A stretch of 64,000 nucleotides of DNA from Paratinospora sagittata (Eukaryota > Streptophyta > Magnoliopsida > Ranunculales > Menispermaceae): contig CM069610.1 of the NCBI GenBank assembly GCA_035771175.1, positions 24,518,501 through 24,582,500 on the forward strand. Reading direction: 5' to 3'. The notes under the pieces were generated by a model that made no database searches, was not told where the DNA came from, and saw only the letters and a program-made list of their open reading frames with translations. The translations under genes and the position numbers were made by a program. This document shows positions 35,710 through 48,740 of this stretch, piece by piece (the first letter of the stretch is position 1; the number at the start of each line of letters is the position of its first letter).

Positions 35710-36896
35710 CTTCAGGAAAATTTTGGCAAATTGCTGGATAGCCTAATTTTTCTAAAATTAATATTTTGACACTCAAGAACCATTCCATTAACTCAAAACA
35801 TATTGTATAAGATTAAAAACTTTTAAATAATTCAAAACTCATTGAAATTATGAATAAAACCTTTTGGAAAACATTTTTTCAAAATGAAATACTATATCGA
35901 AGTGATTTTGAAGACTTTGCAGATTTTAGAGTTTTAGTTCTGAGATTGATCGAGAGGTTACCCTACACACCAAAGATCAAACTAATGCCTTACTTAGGCA
36001 TGAGATATGTATTCGTTCTTCGAGCTTGATCTTTGTAGACTTCGAAAGCTATTGATTGATGTGTTCTTGATGCAAGACAATTGATGTGTTTTTTTTTTGT
36101 TGTGTTATCTTACCGAGACCACTTCATATATACTTACAACTTAAAACAATGGACAGCCTCTGCAAATCTAAGGACAAAAGGGATAAAATGAAGGACTTGA
36201 TGATCAACGACGTTATCATCAAGACAGATTGCAATTTTGATTCTATTCGAAGCTTGTTTTGACAAATGCAAGAATCAATACTTTCTTCTCTTGAAAAACT
36301 CTTTGGAAAGCTCAATCTAACTTGCAAAAATCGTGTGTGTGTATTTTTGAAAATTAGAGAATGAGTGTTTTATAAAATTTGAAGTTGCGGGTTAAAGGGC
36401 AAGAGAGTACAAAATGATTTGAATTCAAAACATTGTTTATTCTAAAGTTGTTTTGGGCGTGCGAGACAGTGGGAATCATCTAGGTGTTAGTAGAGAATAT
36501 TTCAATTAAGATAACCTGGAGAAATTGTATAAGGAATAGAAAAATCGAGCAAGTAGAAGTGCCCACATTTTTCTCGTTAGAAATATCAGATTTTTTTCTC
36601 AGACGTGGATAGCGTGCTATTGGGTTGTGTATCATGTTCTCAATTGACAGATAGCAGGCTATAGCAGATCGATATACACAAACCCGAGAGCTCGAGTTTT
36701 ACGGACTTTTCGATAGCGTCTTATCGAGGCCTATAGTGCGCTATTGCCCATTTTACTAAAAATGGAAAGATCACGGGAACTGCTTTGTGGCGAAGTATCA
36801 AAGGGGATAGCGCGTTATAGGCAATTTTTCAGAAAAACAAATGTTATATTATAGAACCCTATCAGCGTGCTATCAACACTGATAGTTCGCTAGTGC
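35710..36896 (-). repeat. Satellite unit M25 (1187 bp)
   Basis: Private changes include CTTTGTGGCGAAG at site E (near 36785) and GTCTTATCG at site C. The frame at 36124-36327 is recurrent. Confidence 0.92.
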
Positions 36897-38081
36897 CTTC
36901 AGGAAAATTTTGGCAAATTGGTGGATAGCCTAATTTTTGTAAAATTAATATTTTGACACTCAAGAACCATTCCATTAACTCAAAACATATTGTATAAGAT
37001 TAAAAACTTTTAAATAATTCAAAACTCATTGAAATTATGATTAAAACCTTTCGGAAAACATTTTTTCAAAATGAAATACTATATCGAAGTGATTTTGAAG
37101 ACTTTGCAGATTTCAGAGTTTTAGTGCTGAGATTGATCGAGAGGTTACCCTACACACCAAAGATCAAACTAATGCCTTACTTAGGCATGAGATATGTCTT
37201 CGTTCTTCGAGCTTGATCTTTGTAGACTTCGAAAGCTATTGTTTGATGTGTTCTTGATTCAAGACAATTGATGTGTTCTTTTTGGTTGTGTTATCTTACC
37301 GAGACCACTTCATATATACTTACAACTTAAAACAATGGATAGCCTCTGCAAATCTAAGCACAAAAGGGATAAAATGAAGGACTTGCTGATCAACGACGTT
37401 ATCATCAAGACAAATTGCAATTTTGATTCTATTCGAAGCTTGTTTTGACAAATGCAAGAATCAATACTTTCTTCTCTTGAAAAACTCTTTCGAAAGCTCA
37501 ATCTAAGTTGCAAAAATCGTGTGTGTTGTATTTTTGAAAATCAGAGAATGAGTGTTTTATAAAATTAGAAGTTGCGGGTTAAAGGGCAAGAGAGTACAAA
37601 ATGATTTGAATTCAAAACATTGTTTAATCTAAAGTTGTTTTGGGCGTGCGAGACAGTGGGAATCATCTAGGTGTTAGTAGAGAATATTTCAATTAAGATA
37701 ACATGGAGAAATTGTATAAGGAATAGAAAAATCGAGCAAGCAGAAGTGCCCACATTTTTCTGGTTAGAAATATCAGATTTTTTTCTCAGACGTGGATAGC
37801 GTGCTATTGGGTTGTGTATCATGTTCTCAATTGATAGATAGCATGCTATAGCAGATCGATATACACAAACCCGAGAGCTCGAGTTTTACGGACTTTCCGA
37901 TAGCGTCTTATCGAGGCCTATAGCGCGCTATTGCCCATTTTACTAAAAATGGAAAGATCACGGCAACTGCTTTATAGCGAAGTATCAAAGGGGATAGCGC
38001 TATAGGCAATTTTTCAGAAAAACAAATGTATTATTATAGAACCCTATCAGCGTGCTATCAACACTGATAGTGCGCTAGTGC
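36897..38081 (-). repeat. Satellite unit M26 (1185 bp)
   Basis: From about 37960 it carries the M21/M23-type site F with the GC loss. ATAACATGGAGAAATTG and TTTTTCTGGTTAG variants recur in M35, nine units away. Confidence 0.92.
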
Positions 38082-39264
38082 CTTCAGGAAAATTTTGGCA
38101 AATTGCTCGATAGCCTAATTTTTGTAAAATTAATATTTTGACACTCAAGAACCATTCCATTAACTCAAAACATATTGTATAAGATTAAAAACTTTTAAAT
38201 AATTCAAAACTCATTGAAATTATGATTAAAACCTTTCGGAAAACATTTTTTCAAAATGAAATACTATATTGAAGTGATTTTGAAGACTTTGCAGATTTCA
38301 GAGTTTTAGTGCTGAGATTGATCGAAAGGTTACCCTTCACACCAAAGATCAAACTAATGCCTTACTTAGGCATGAGATATGCCTTCGTTCTTCGAGCTTG
38401 ATCTTTGTAGACTTCGGAAGCTATTGATTGATGTGTTCTTGATGCAAGACAATTGATGTGTTCTTTTTTGTTGTGTTATCTTACCGAGACCACTTCATAT
38501 ATACTTACAACTTAAAACAATGGATAGCCTCTGCAAATCTAAGCACAAAAGGGATAAAATGAAGGACTTGATGATCAACGACGTTATCATCAAGACAGAT
38601 TGTAATTTTGATTCTATTCGAAGCTTGTTTTGACAAATGCAAGAATCAATACTTTCTTCTCTTGAAAAACTCTTTGGAAAGCTCAATCTAACTTGCAAAA
38701 ATCGTGTGTGTTGTATTTTTGAAAATTAGAGAATGAGTGTTTTATAAAATTAGAAGTTGCGGGTTAAAGGGCTAGAGAGTACAAAATGATTTGAATTCAA
38801 AACATTGTTTAATCTAAAGTTGTTTTGGGCATGCGAAACAATGGGATCTAGGTGATAGTAGAGAATATTTCAATTAAGATAACCTGGAAAAATTGAGTAA
38901 GGAATAGAAAAATCGAGAAAGCAGAAGTGCCCACATTTTTCTAGTTAGAAATATCAGATTTTTGTCTCAGACGTGGATAGCGTGCTATTGGGTTGTGTAT
39001 CATGTTCTCAATTGACAGATAGCAGGCTATAGCAGATCGATATACACAAACCCGAGAGCTCGAGTTTTACGGACTTTCCGATAGCGTGTTATCGAGGCCT
39101 ATATCGCGCTATTGCCCATTTTACTAAAAATGGAAAGATGACGGCAACAGCTTTATAGCGAAGTATCAAAGGGGATAGCGCGATATAGACAATTTTTCCG
39201 AAAAACAAATGTTTTGTTATAGAACCCTATCAGCGTGCTATCAACACTGATAGTGCGCTAGTGC
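38082..39264 (-). repeat. Satellite unit M27 (1183 bp)
   Basis: The first part matches M22/M24 (three units from M24). The second part, from about 38604, starts the 4735-bp four-unit duplication, with a GGGATCTAGGTGATAG deletion variant near 38845. Confidence 0.92.
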
Positions 39265-40447
39265 CTTCAGGAAAATTTTGGCAAATTGCTGGATAGCGTT
39301 ATTTTTGAAAAATTAATATTTTGAGACTTAAGAACCATTCCATTAACTCAAAACATATTGTACAAGATTAAAAACTTTTAAATAATTCAAAACTCATTGA
39401 AATTATGATTAAAACCTTTCGGAAAACATTTTTTCAAAATGAAATACTATATCGAAGTGATTTTGAAGACTTTGCAGATTTCAGAGTTTTAGTGCTGAGA
39501 TTGATCGAGAGGTTACCCTACACACCAAAGATCAAACTAATGCCTTACATAGGCATGAGATATGTCTTCGCTCTTTTAGCTTGATCTTTGTAGACTTCGA
39601 AAGCTATTGTTTGATGTGTTCTTGATTCAAGACAATTGATGTGTTCTTTTTGGTTGTGTTATCTTATCGAGACCACTTCCTATATACTTACAACTTAAAA
39701 CAATGGATAGCCTCTGCAAATCTAAGCACAAAAGGGATAAAATGAAGGACTTGCTGATCAACGACGTTATTATCAAGACAGATTGCAATTTTTATTCTAT
39801 TCGAAGCTTGTTTTGACAAATGCAAGAATCAATACTTTCTTCTCTTGAAAAACTCTTTGGAAAGCTCAATCTAAGTTGCAAAAATCGTGTGTGTTGTATT
39901 TTTGAAAATCAGAGAATGAGTGTTTTATAAAATTAGAAGTTGCGGGTTAAAGGGCAAGTGAGTACAAAATGATTTGAATTCAAAACATTGTTTAATCTAA
40001 AGTTGTTTTGTGCGAGACAATGGGAATCATCTAGGTGTTAGTAGAGAATATTTCAATTAAGATAACCTGGAGAAATTGTATAAGGAATAGAAAAATCGAG
40101 CAAGCAGAAGTGCCCACATTTTTCTCGTTGGAAATATCAGATTTTTTTCTCAGACGTGGATAGCGTGCTATTGGGTTGTGTATCATGTTCTCAATTGACA
40201 GATAGCAGGCTATAGCAGATCGATATACACAAACCCGAGAGCTCGAGTTTTACGAACTTTCCGATAGCGTGTTATCGAGGCCTATATCGCGCTATTGCCC
40301 ATTTTACAAAAAATGAAAAGATCACGGCAACAGCTTTATAGCGAAGTATCAAAGGGGATAGCGCGGTATAGACAATTTTTCAGAAAAACAAATGTTTTGT
40401 TATAGAACCCTATCAGCGTGCTATCAACACTGATAGTGCGCTAGTGC
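39265..40447 (-). repeat. Satellite unit M28 (1183 bp)
   Basis: Has the 4-bp TTTTGTGCGAG deletion and GGGCAAGTGAG of M19. CACTTCCTATATAC removes the usual start-side sequence of the 67-codon frame. Confidence 0.93.
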
Positions 40448-41634
40448 CTTCTGGAAAATTTTGGCAAATTGCTGGATAGCCTTATTTTTGAAGAATTAAT
40501 ATTTTGACACTCAAGAACCATTCCATTAACTCAAAACATATTGTATAAGATTAAAAACTTTTAAATAATTCAAAACTCATTTAAATTATGATTAAAAACT
40601 TCCGGAAAACATTTTTTCAAAATGAAATACTATATCGAAGTGATTTTGAAGACTTTGCAAATTTCAGAGTTTTAGTGCTGAGATTGATCGAGAGGTTACC
40701 CTACACACCAAAGATCAAACTAATGCCCTACTTTGGCATGAGATATGTCTTCGTTGTTCTAGCTTTATCCTTGTAGACTTCGAAAGCTATTGTTTGATGT
40801 GTTCTTGATGCATGACAATTGATGTGTTCTTTTTTGTTGTGTTATCTTACCGAGACCACTTCATATATACTTACAACTTAAAACAAAGGGTAGCCTCTGT
40901 AAATCTAAGCACAAAAGGGATAAAATAAAGGACTTGCTGATCAACGACGTTATCAGCAAGACAGATTGCAATTTTGATTCTATTCGAAGCTTGTTTTGAC
41001 AAATGCAAGAATCAATACTTTCTTCTCTTGAAAAACTCTTTGGAAAACTCAATCTAACTTGCAAAAATCGTGTGTGTTGTATTTTTGAAAATCAGAGAAT
41101 GAGTGTTTTATAAAATTAGAAGTTTCGGGTTAAAGGGCAAGAGAGTACAAAATGATTTGAATTCAAAACATTGTTTAATCTAAAGTTGTTTTGGGCGTGC
41201 AAGACAATAGGAATCATCTAGGTGTTAGTAGAGAATATTTCAATTAAGATAACCTGGAAAAATTGTGTAAGGAATAGAAAAATCGAGCAAGCAGAAGTGC
41301 CCACATTGTTCTAGTTAGAAATATCAGATTTTTGTCTCAGACGTGGATAGCGTGCTCTTGGGTTGTGTATCATGTTCTCAATTGACAGATAGCAGGCTAT
41401 AGCAGATCGATATACACAAACCCGAGAGCTCGAGTTTTACGGACTTTCCGATAGCGTGTTATCGAGGCCTATATCACGCTATTGCCCATTTTACTAAAAA
41501 TGAAAAGATCACGGCAGCAGCTTTATAGCGAAGTATCAAAGGGGATAGCACGGTATAGACAATTTTTCAGAAAAACAAATGTTTTGTTATAGAACCCTAT
41601 CAGCGTGCTATCAAGACTGATAGTGCGCTAGTGC
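40448..41634 (-). repeat. Satellite unit M29 (1187 bp)
   Basis: CTTTGGCATGAG subtype with the 62-codon + strand frame (40588-40776). Site D reads ATATCACGCTAT. Confidence 0.93.
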
Positions 41635-42818
41635 CTTCTGGAAAATTTTGGCAAATTGCTGGATAGCCTTATTTTTGAAGAATTAATATTTTGACACTCA
41701 AGAACCATTCCATTAACTCAAAACATATTGTATAAGATTAAAAACTTTTAAATAATTCAAAACTCATTTAAATTATGATTAAGAACTTTCGGAAAACATT
41801 TTTTCAAAATGAAATACTATATCGAAGTGATTTTGAAGACTTTGCAAATTTCAGAGTTTTAGTGCTGAGATTGATCGAGAGGTTACCCTACACACCAAAG
41901 ATCAAACTAATGCCTTACTTTGGCATGAGATATGTCTTCGTTCTTCTAGCTTTATCTTTGTAGACTTCGAAAGCTATAGTTTGATGTGTTCTTGATGCAA
42001 GACAATTGATGTGTTCTTTTTTGTTGTGTTATCTTACCGAGACCACTTCATATATACTTACAACTTAAAACAATGGATAGCCTCTGCAAATCTAAGCACA
42101 AAAGGGATAAAATAAAGGACTTGGATCAACGACGTTATCATCAAGACAGATTGCAATTTTGATTCTAGTCGCAGCTTGTTTTGACAAATGCAAGAATCAA
42201 TACTTTCTTCTCTTGAAAAACTCTTTGGAAAGCTCAATCTAACTTGCAAAAATCGTGTGTGTTGTATTTTTGAAAATCAGAGAATGAGTGTTTTATAAAA
42301 TTAGAAGTTGCGGGTTAAAAGGCAAGAGGGTACAAAATGATTTGAATTCAAAACATTGTTTAATCAAGAGTTGTTTTGGCATGCGAGACAATAGGAATCC
42401 TCTAGGTGTTAGTAGAGAATATTTCAATTAAGATAACCCGGAAAAATTGTGTAAAGAATAGAAAAATCGAGCAAGCAGAAGTGCCCACATTGTTCTAGTT
42501 AGAAATATCAGATTTTTGTCTCAGACGTGGATAGCGTGCTATTGGGTTCTGTATCATGTTCTCAATTGACAGATAGCAGGCTATAGCAGATCGATATCCA
42601 CATACCCGAGAGCTCGTGTTTTACGGACTTTCCGATAGCGTGTTATCGAGGCCTATATCGCGCTATTGCCCATTTTACTAAAAATGAAAAGATCACGGCA
42701 ACAGCTTTATAGCGAAGTATCAAAGGGGATAGCGCGGTATAGACAATTTTTTCGAAAAACAAATGTTTTGTTATAGAACCCTATCAGCGTGCTATCAACA
42801 CTGACAGTGCGCTACTGC
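41635..42818 (-). repeat. Satellite unit M30 (1184 bp)
   Basis: A 2-bp loss (GACTTGGATCAACG near 42117) shifts the recurring - strand frame, giving a different C-terminus at 42058-42249. A clear sign that the frame is not maintained. Confidence 0.93.
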
Positions 42819-43999
42819 CTTCAGGAAAATTTTGGCAAATTGTTGGATAGCCTTATTTTTGTAAAATTAATATTTTGACACTCAAGAACCATTCCATTAA
42901 CTCAAAACATATTGTATAAGATTAAAAGCTTTTAAATAATTGAAAACTCATTGAAATTATGATTAAAACCTTTCGGAAAACATTTTTTCAAAATGAAATA
43001 CTATCGCGAAGTGAGTTTGAAGACTTTGCAGATTTCAGAGTTTTAGTGCTGAGATTGATCAAGAGGTTACCCTACACACGAAAGATCAAACTAATGCCTT
43101 GCTTAGGCATGAGATATGTCTTCGTTATTCTAGCTTGATCTTTGTAGACTTCGAAAGCTATTGTTTGATGTGTTCTTGATGCAAGACAATTGATGTGTTC
43201 TTTTTTGTTGTGTTATCTTACCGAGACCACTTCATATACTTACAACTTAATACAATGGATAGCCTCTGCAAATCTAAGCACAAAAGGGATAAAATGAAGA
43301 ACTTGCTGATCAACGAAGTTATCATCAAGACAAAGTGCAATTTTGATTCTATTCGAAGCTTGTTTTGACAAATGCAAGAATCAATACTTTCTTCTCTTGA
43401 AAAACTCTTTGGAAAGCTCAATCTAACTTGCAAAAATCGTGTGTGTTGTATTTTTGAAAATTAGAGAATGAGTGTTTTATAAAATTAGAAGTTGCGGGTT
43501 AAAGGGCTAGAGAGTACAAAATGATTTGAATTCAAAACATTGTTTAATCTAAAGTTGTTTTGGGCATGCGAAACAATGGGATCTAGGTGATAGTAGAGAA
43601 TATTTCAATTAAGATAACCTGGAAAAATTGAGTAAGGAATAGAAAAATCGAGAAAGCAGAAGTGCCCACATTTTTCTAGTTAGAAATATCAGATTTTTGT
43701 CTCAGACGTGGATAGCGTGCTATTGGGTTGTGTATCATGTTCTCAATTGACAGATAGCAGGCTATAGCAGATCGATATACACAAACCCGAGAGCTCGAGT
43801 TTTACGGACTTTCCGATAGCGTGTTATCGAGGCCTATATCGCGCTATTGCCCATTTTACTAAAAATGGAAAGATGACGGCAACAGCTTTATAGCGAAGTA
43901 TCAAAGGGGATAGCGCGGTATAGACAATTTTTCCGAAAAACAAATGTTTTGTTATAGAACCCTATCAGCGTGCTATCAACACTGATAGTGCGCTAGTGC
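42819..43999 (-). repeat. Satellite unit M31 (1181 bp)
   Basis: Contains the non-duplicated 499 bp and the start of copy 2 of the four-unit duplication. It has ACAAAGTGCAATTTTG, a variant otherwise typical of M37, M42 and M44. Confidence 0.93.
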
Positions 44000-45182
44000 C
44001 TTCAGGAAAATTTTGGCAAATTGCTGGATAGCGTTATTTTTGAAAAATTAATATTTTGAGACTTAAGAACCATTCCATTAACTCAAAACATATTGTACAA
44101 GATTAAAAACTTTTAAATAATTCAAAACTCATTGAAATTATGATTAAAACCTTTCGGAAAACATTTTTTCAAAATGAAATACTATATCGAAGTGATTTTG
44201 AAGACTTTGCAGATTTCAGAGTTTTAGTGCTGAGATTGATCGAGAGGTTACCCTACACACCAAAGATCAAACTAACGCCTTACATAGGCATGAGATATGT
44301 CTTCGCTCTTTTAGCTTGATCTTTGTAGACTTCGAAAGCTATTGTTTGATGTGTTCTTGATTCAAGACAATTGATGTGTTCTTTTTGGTTGTGTTATCTT
44401 ATCGAGACCACTTCCTATATACTTACAACTTAAAACAATGGATAGCCTCTGCAAATCTAAGCACAAAAGGGATAAAATGAAGGACTTGCTGATCAACGAC
44501 GTTATTATCAAGACAGATTGCAATTTTTATTCTATTCGAAGCTTGTTTTGACAAATGCAAGAATCAATACTTTCTTCTCTTGAAAAACTCTTTGGAAAGC
44601 TCAATCTAAGTTGCAAAAATCGTGTGTGTTGTATTTTTGAAAATCAGAGAATGAGTGTTTTATAAAATTAGAAGTTGCGGGTTAAAGGGCAAGTGAGTAC
44701 AAAATGATTTGAATTCAAAACATTGTTTAATCTAAAGTTGTTTTGTGCGAGACAATGGGAATCATCTAGGTGTTAGTAGAGAATATTTCAATTAAGATAA
44801 CCTGGAGAAATTGTATAAGGAATAGAAAAATCGAGCAAGCAGAAGTGCCCACATTTTTCTCGTTGGAAATATCAGATTTTTTTCTCAGACGTGGATAGCG
44901 TGCTATTGGGTTGTGTATCATGTTCTCAATTGACAGATAGCAGGCTATAGCAGATCGATATACACAAACCCGAGAGCTCGAGTTTTACGAACTTTCCGAT
45001 AGCGTGTTATCGAGGCCTATATCGCGCTATTGCCCATTTTACAAAAAATGAAAAGATCACGGCAACAGCTTTATAGCGAAGTATCAAAGGGGATAGCGCG
45101 GTATAGACAATTTTTCAGAAAAACAAATGTTTTGTTATAGAACCCTATCAGCGTGCTATCAACACTGATAGTGCGCTAGTGC
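44000..45182 (-). repeat. Satellite unit M32 (1183 bp)
   Basis: Duplicate of M28, including the 4-bp deletion and CACTTCCTATATAC. Confidence 0.93.
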
Positions 45183-46369
45183 CTTCTGGAAAATTTTGGC
45201 AAATTGCTGGATAGCCTTATTTTTGAAGAATTAATATTTTGACACTCAAGAACCATTCCATTAACTCAAAACATATTGTATAAGATTAAAAACTTTTAAA
45301 TAATTCAAAACTCATTTAAATTATGATTAAAAACTTCCGGAAAACATTTTTTCAAAATGAAATACTATATCGAAGTGATTTTGAAGACTTTGCAAATTTC
45401 AGAGTTTTAGTGCTGAGATTGATCGAGAGGTTACCCTACACACCAAAGATCAAACTAATGCCCTACTTTGGCATGAGATATGTCTTCGTTGTTCTAGCTT
45501 TATCCTTGTAGACTTCGAAAGCTATTGTTTGATGTGTTCTTGATGCATGACAATTGATGTGTTCTTTTTTGTTGTGTTATCTTACCGAGACCACTTCATA
45601 TATACTTACAACTTAAAACAAAGGGTAGCCTCTGTAAATCTAAGCACAAAAGGGATAAAATAAAGGACTTGCTGATCAACGACGTTATCAGCAAGACAGA
45701 TTGCAATTTTGATTCTATTCGAAGCTTGTTTTGACAAATGCAAGAATCAATACTTTCTTCTCTTGAAAAACTCTTTGGAAAACTCAATCTAACTTGCAAA
45801 AATCGTGTGTGTTGTATTTTTGAAAATCAGAGAATGAGTGTTTTATAAAATTAGAAGTTTCGGGTTAAAGGGCAAGAGAGTACAAAATGATTTGAATTCA
45901 AAACATTGTTTAATCTAAAGTTGTTTTGGGCGTGCAAGACAATAGGAATCATCTAGGTGTTAGTAGAGAATATTTCAATTAAGATAACCTGGAAAAATTG
46001 TGTAAGGAATAGAAAAATCGAGCAAGCAGAAGTGCCCACATTGTTCTAGTTAGAAATATCAGATTTTTGTCTCAGACGTGGATAGCGTGCTCTTGGGTTG
46101 TGTATCATGTTCTCAATTGACAGATAGCAGGCTATAGCAGATCGATATACACAAACCCGAGAGCTCGAGTTTTACGGACTTTCCGATAGCGTGTTATCGA
46201 GGCCTATATCACGCTATTGCCCATTTTACTAAAAATGAAAAGATCACGGCAGCAGCTTTATAGCGAAGTATCAAAGGGGATAGCACGGTATAGACAATTT
46301 TTCAGAAAAACAAATGTTTTGTTATAGAACCCTATCAGCGTGCTATCAAGACTGATAGTGCGCTAGTGC
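45183..46369 (-). repeat. Satellite unit M33 (1187 bp)
   Basis: Duplicate of M29. The frames at 45323-45511 and 45596-45799 translate identically to those of M29. Confidence 0.93.
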
Positions 46370-47553
46370 CTTCTGGAAAATTTTGGCAAATTGCTGGATA
46401 GCCTTATTTTTGAAGAATTAATATTTTGACACTCAAGAACCATTCCATTAACTCAAAACATATTGTATAAGATTAAAAACTTTTAAATAATTCAAAACTC
46501 ATTTAAATTATGATTAAGAACTTTCGGAAAACATTTTTTCAAAATGAAATACTATATCGAAGTGATTTTGAAGACTTTGCAAATTTCAGAGTTTTAGTGC
46601 TGAGATTGATCGAGAGGTTACCCTACACACCAAAGATCAAACTAATGCCTTACTTTGGCATGAGATATGTCTTCGTTCTTCTAGCTTTATCTTTGTAGAC
46701 TTCGAAAGCTATAGTTTGATGTGTTCTTGATGCAAGACAATTGATGTGTTCTCTTTTGTTGTGTTATCTTACCGAGACCACTTCATATATACTTACAACT
46801 TAAAACAATGGATAGCCTCTGCAAATCTAAGCACAAAAGGGATAAAATAAAGGACTTGGATCAACGACGTTATCATCAAGACAGATTGCAATTTTGATTC
46901 TAGTCGCAGCTTGTTTTGACAAATGCAAGAATCAATACTTTCTTCTCTTGAAAAACTCTTTGGAAAGCTCAATCTAACTTGCAAAAATCGTGTGTGTTGT
47001 ATTTTTGAAAATCAGAGAATGAGTGTTTTATAAAATTAGAAGTTGCGGGTTAAAAGGCAAGAGGGTACAAAATGATTTGAATTCAAAACATTGTTTAATC
47101 AAGAGTTGTTTTGGCATGCGAGACAATAGGAATCCTCTAGGTGTTAGTAGAGAATATTTCAATTAAGATAACCCGGAAAAATTGTGTAAAGAATAGAAAA
47201 ATCGAGCAAGCAGAAGTGCCCACATTGTTCTAGTTAGAAATATCAGATTTTTGTCTCAGACGTGGATAGCGTGCTATTGGGTTGTGTATCATGTTCTCAA
47301 TTGACAGATAGCAGGCTATAGCAGATCGATATCCACATACCCGAGAGCTCGTGTTTTACGGACTTTCCGATAGCGTGTTATCGAGGCCTATATCGCGCTA
47401 TTGCCCATTTTACTAAAAATGAAAAGATCACGGCAACAGCTTTATAGCGAAGTATCAAAGGGGATAGCGCGGTATAGACAATTTTTTCGAAAAACAAATG
47501 TTTTGTTATAGAACCCTATCAGCGTGCTATCAACACTGACAGTGCGCTACTGC
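46370..47553 (-). repeat. Satellite unit M34 (1184 bp)
   Basis: Duplicate of M30 with the same 2-bp frameshift (near 46852). Confidence 0.93.
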
Positions 47554-48740
47554 CTTCAGGAAAATTTTGGCAAATTGCTGGATAGCGTTATCTTTGAAAA
47601 ATTAATATTTTGACACTTAAGAACCATTCCATTAACTCAAAACATATTGTATAAGATTAAAAACTTTTAAATAATTCAAAACTCATTGAGATTATGATTA
47701 AAACCTTTCGGAAAACATTTTTTCAAAATGAAATACTATATCGAAGTGATTTTGAAGACTTTGCAGATTTCAGAGTTTTAGTGCTGAGATTGATCGAGAG
47801 GTTACCTACACACCAAAGATCAAACTAATGCCTTACTTAGGCATGAGATATGTCTTCGTTCTTTTAGCTTGATCTTTGTAGACTTCGAAAGCTATTGTTT
47901 TGATGTGTTCTTGATGCAAGACAATTGATGTGTTTTTTTTGGTTCTGTTATCTTACCGAGACCACTTCATATATACTTACAACTTAAAACAATGGATAGC
48001 CTCTGCAAATCTAAGCACAAAAGGGATAAAATGAAGGACTTGCTGATCAACGACGTTATCATCAAGACATATTGCAATTTTGATTCTATTCGAAGCTTGT
48101 TTTGACAAATGCAAGAATCAATACTTTCTTCTCTTGAAAAACTCTTTGGAAAGCTCAATCTAACTTGCAAAAATCGTGTGTGTTGTATTTTTGAAAATCA
48201 GAGAATGAGTGTTTTATAAAATTAGAAGTTGCGGGTTAAAGGGCAAGAGAGTACAAAATGATTTGAATTCAAAACATTGTTTAATCTAAAGTTGTTTTGG
48301 GCGTGCGAGACAGTGGGAATCATCTAGGTGTTAGTAGAGAATATTTCAATTAAGATAACATGGAGAAATTGTATAAGGAATAGAAAAATCGAGCAAGCAG
48401 AAGTGCCCACATTTTTCTGGTTAGAAATATCAGATTTTTGTCTCAGACGTGGATAGCGTGCTATTGGGTTGTGTATCATGTTCTCAATTGACAGATAGCA
48501 TGCTATAGCAGATCGATATACACAAACCCGAGAGCTCGAGTTTTACGGACTTTCCGATAGCGTGTTATCGAGGCGTATAGCGCGCTATTGCCCATTTTAC
48601 TACAAATGGAAAGATCACGGCAACAGCTTTATAGCGAAGTATCAATGGGGGTAGCGCGGTATAGACAATTTTTCAGAAAAACCAATGTTTTGTTATAGAA
48701 CCCTATCAGCGTGCTATCAACACCGATAGTGCGCTAGTGC
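47554..48740 (-). repeat. Satellite unit M35 (1187 bp)
   Basis: Leaves the four-unit duplication at about 47575. ATAACATGGAGAAATTG and TTTTTCTGGTTAG variants match M26, nine units to the left. A one-base loss in GGTTACCTACAC breaks the + strand 62-codon frame. Confidence 0.93.

Larger units (their letters stand above)
38604..42839 (-). repeat. Four-unit duplication, copy 1 (period 4735 bp)
   Basis: About 4.2 kb repeated at a shift of 4735 bp with only a handful of differences (for example GCGATATAG/GCGGTATAG and ACTAATGCC/ACTAACGCC). Private variants shared by both copies: CACTTCCTATATAC, AAAGGGTAGCC, GACTTGGATCAACG, ATCACGCTATTG. Confidence 0.85.
43339..47574 (-). repeat. Four-unit duplication, copy 2 (period 4735 bp)
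   Basis: Second copy. The 499 bp between the copies (42840-43338) and the stretch after this copy (from 47575) are not alike, so this is not a clean head-to-tail duplication. Later conversion at the ends is likely. Confidence 0.85.
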
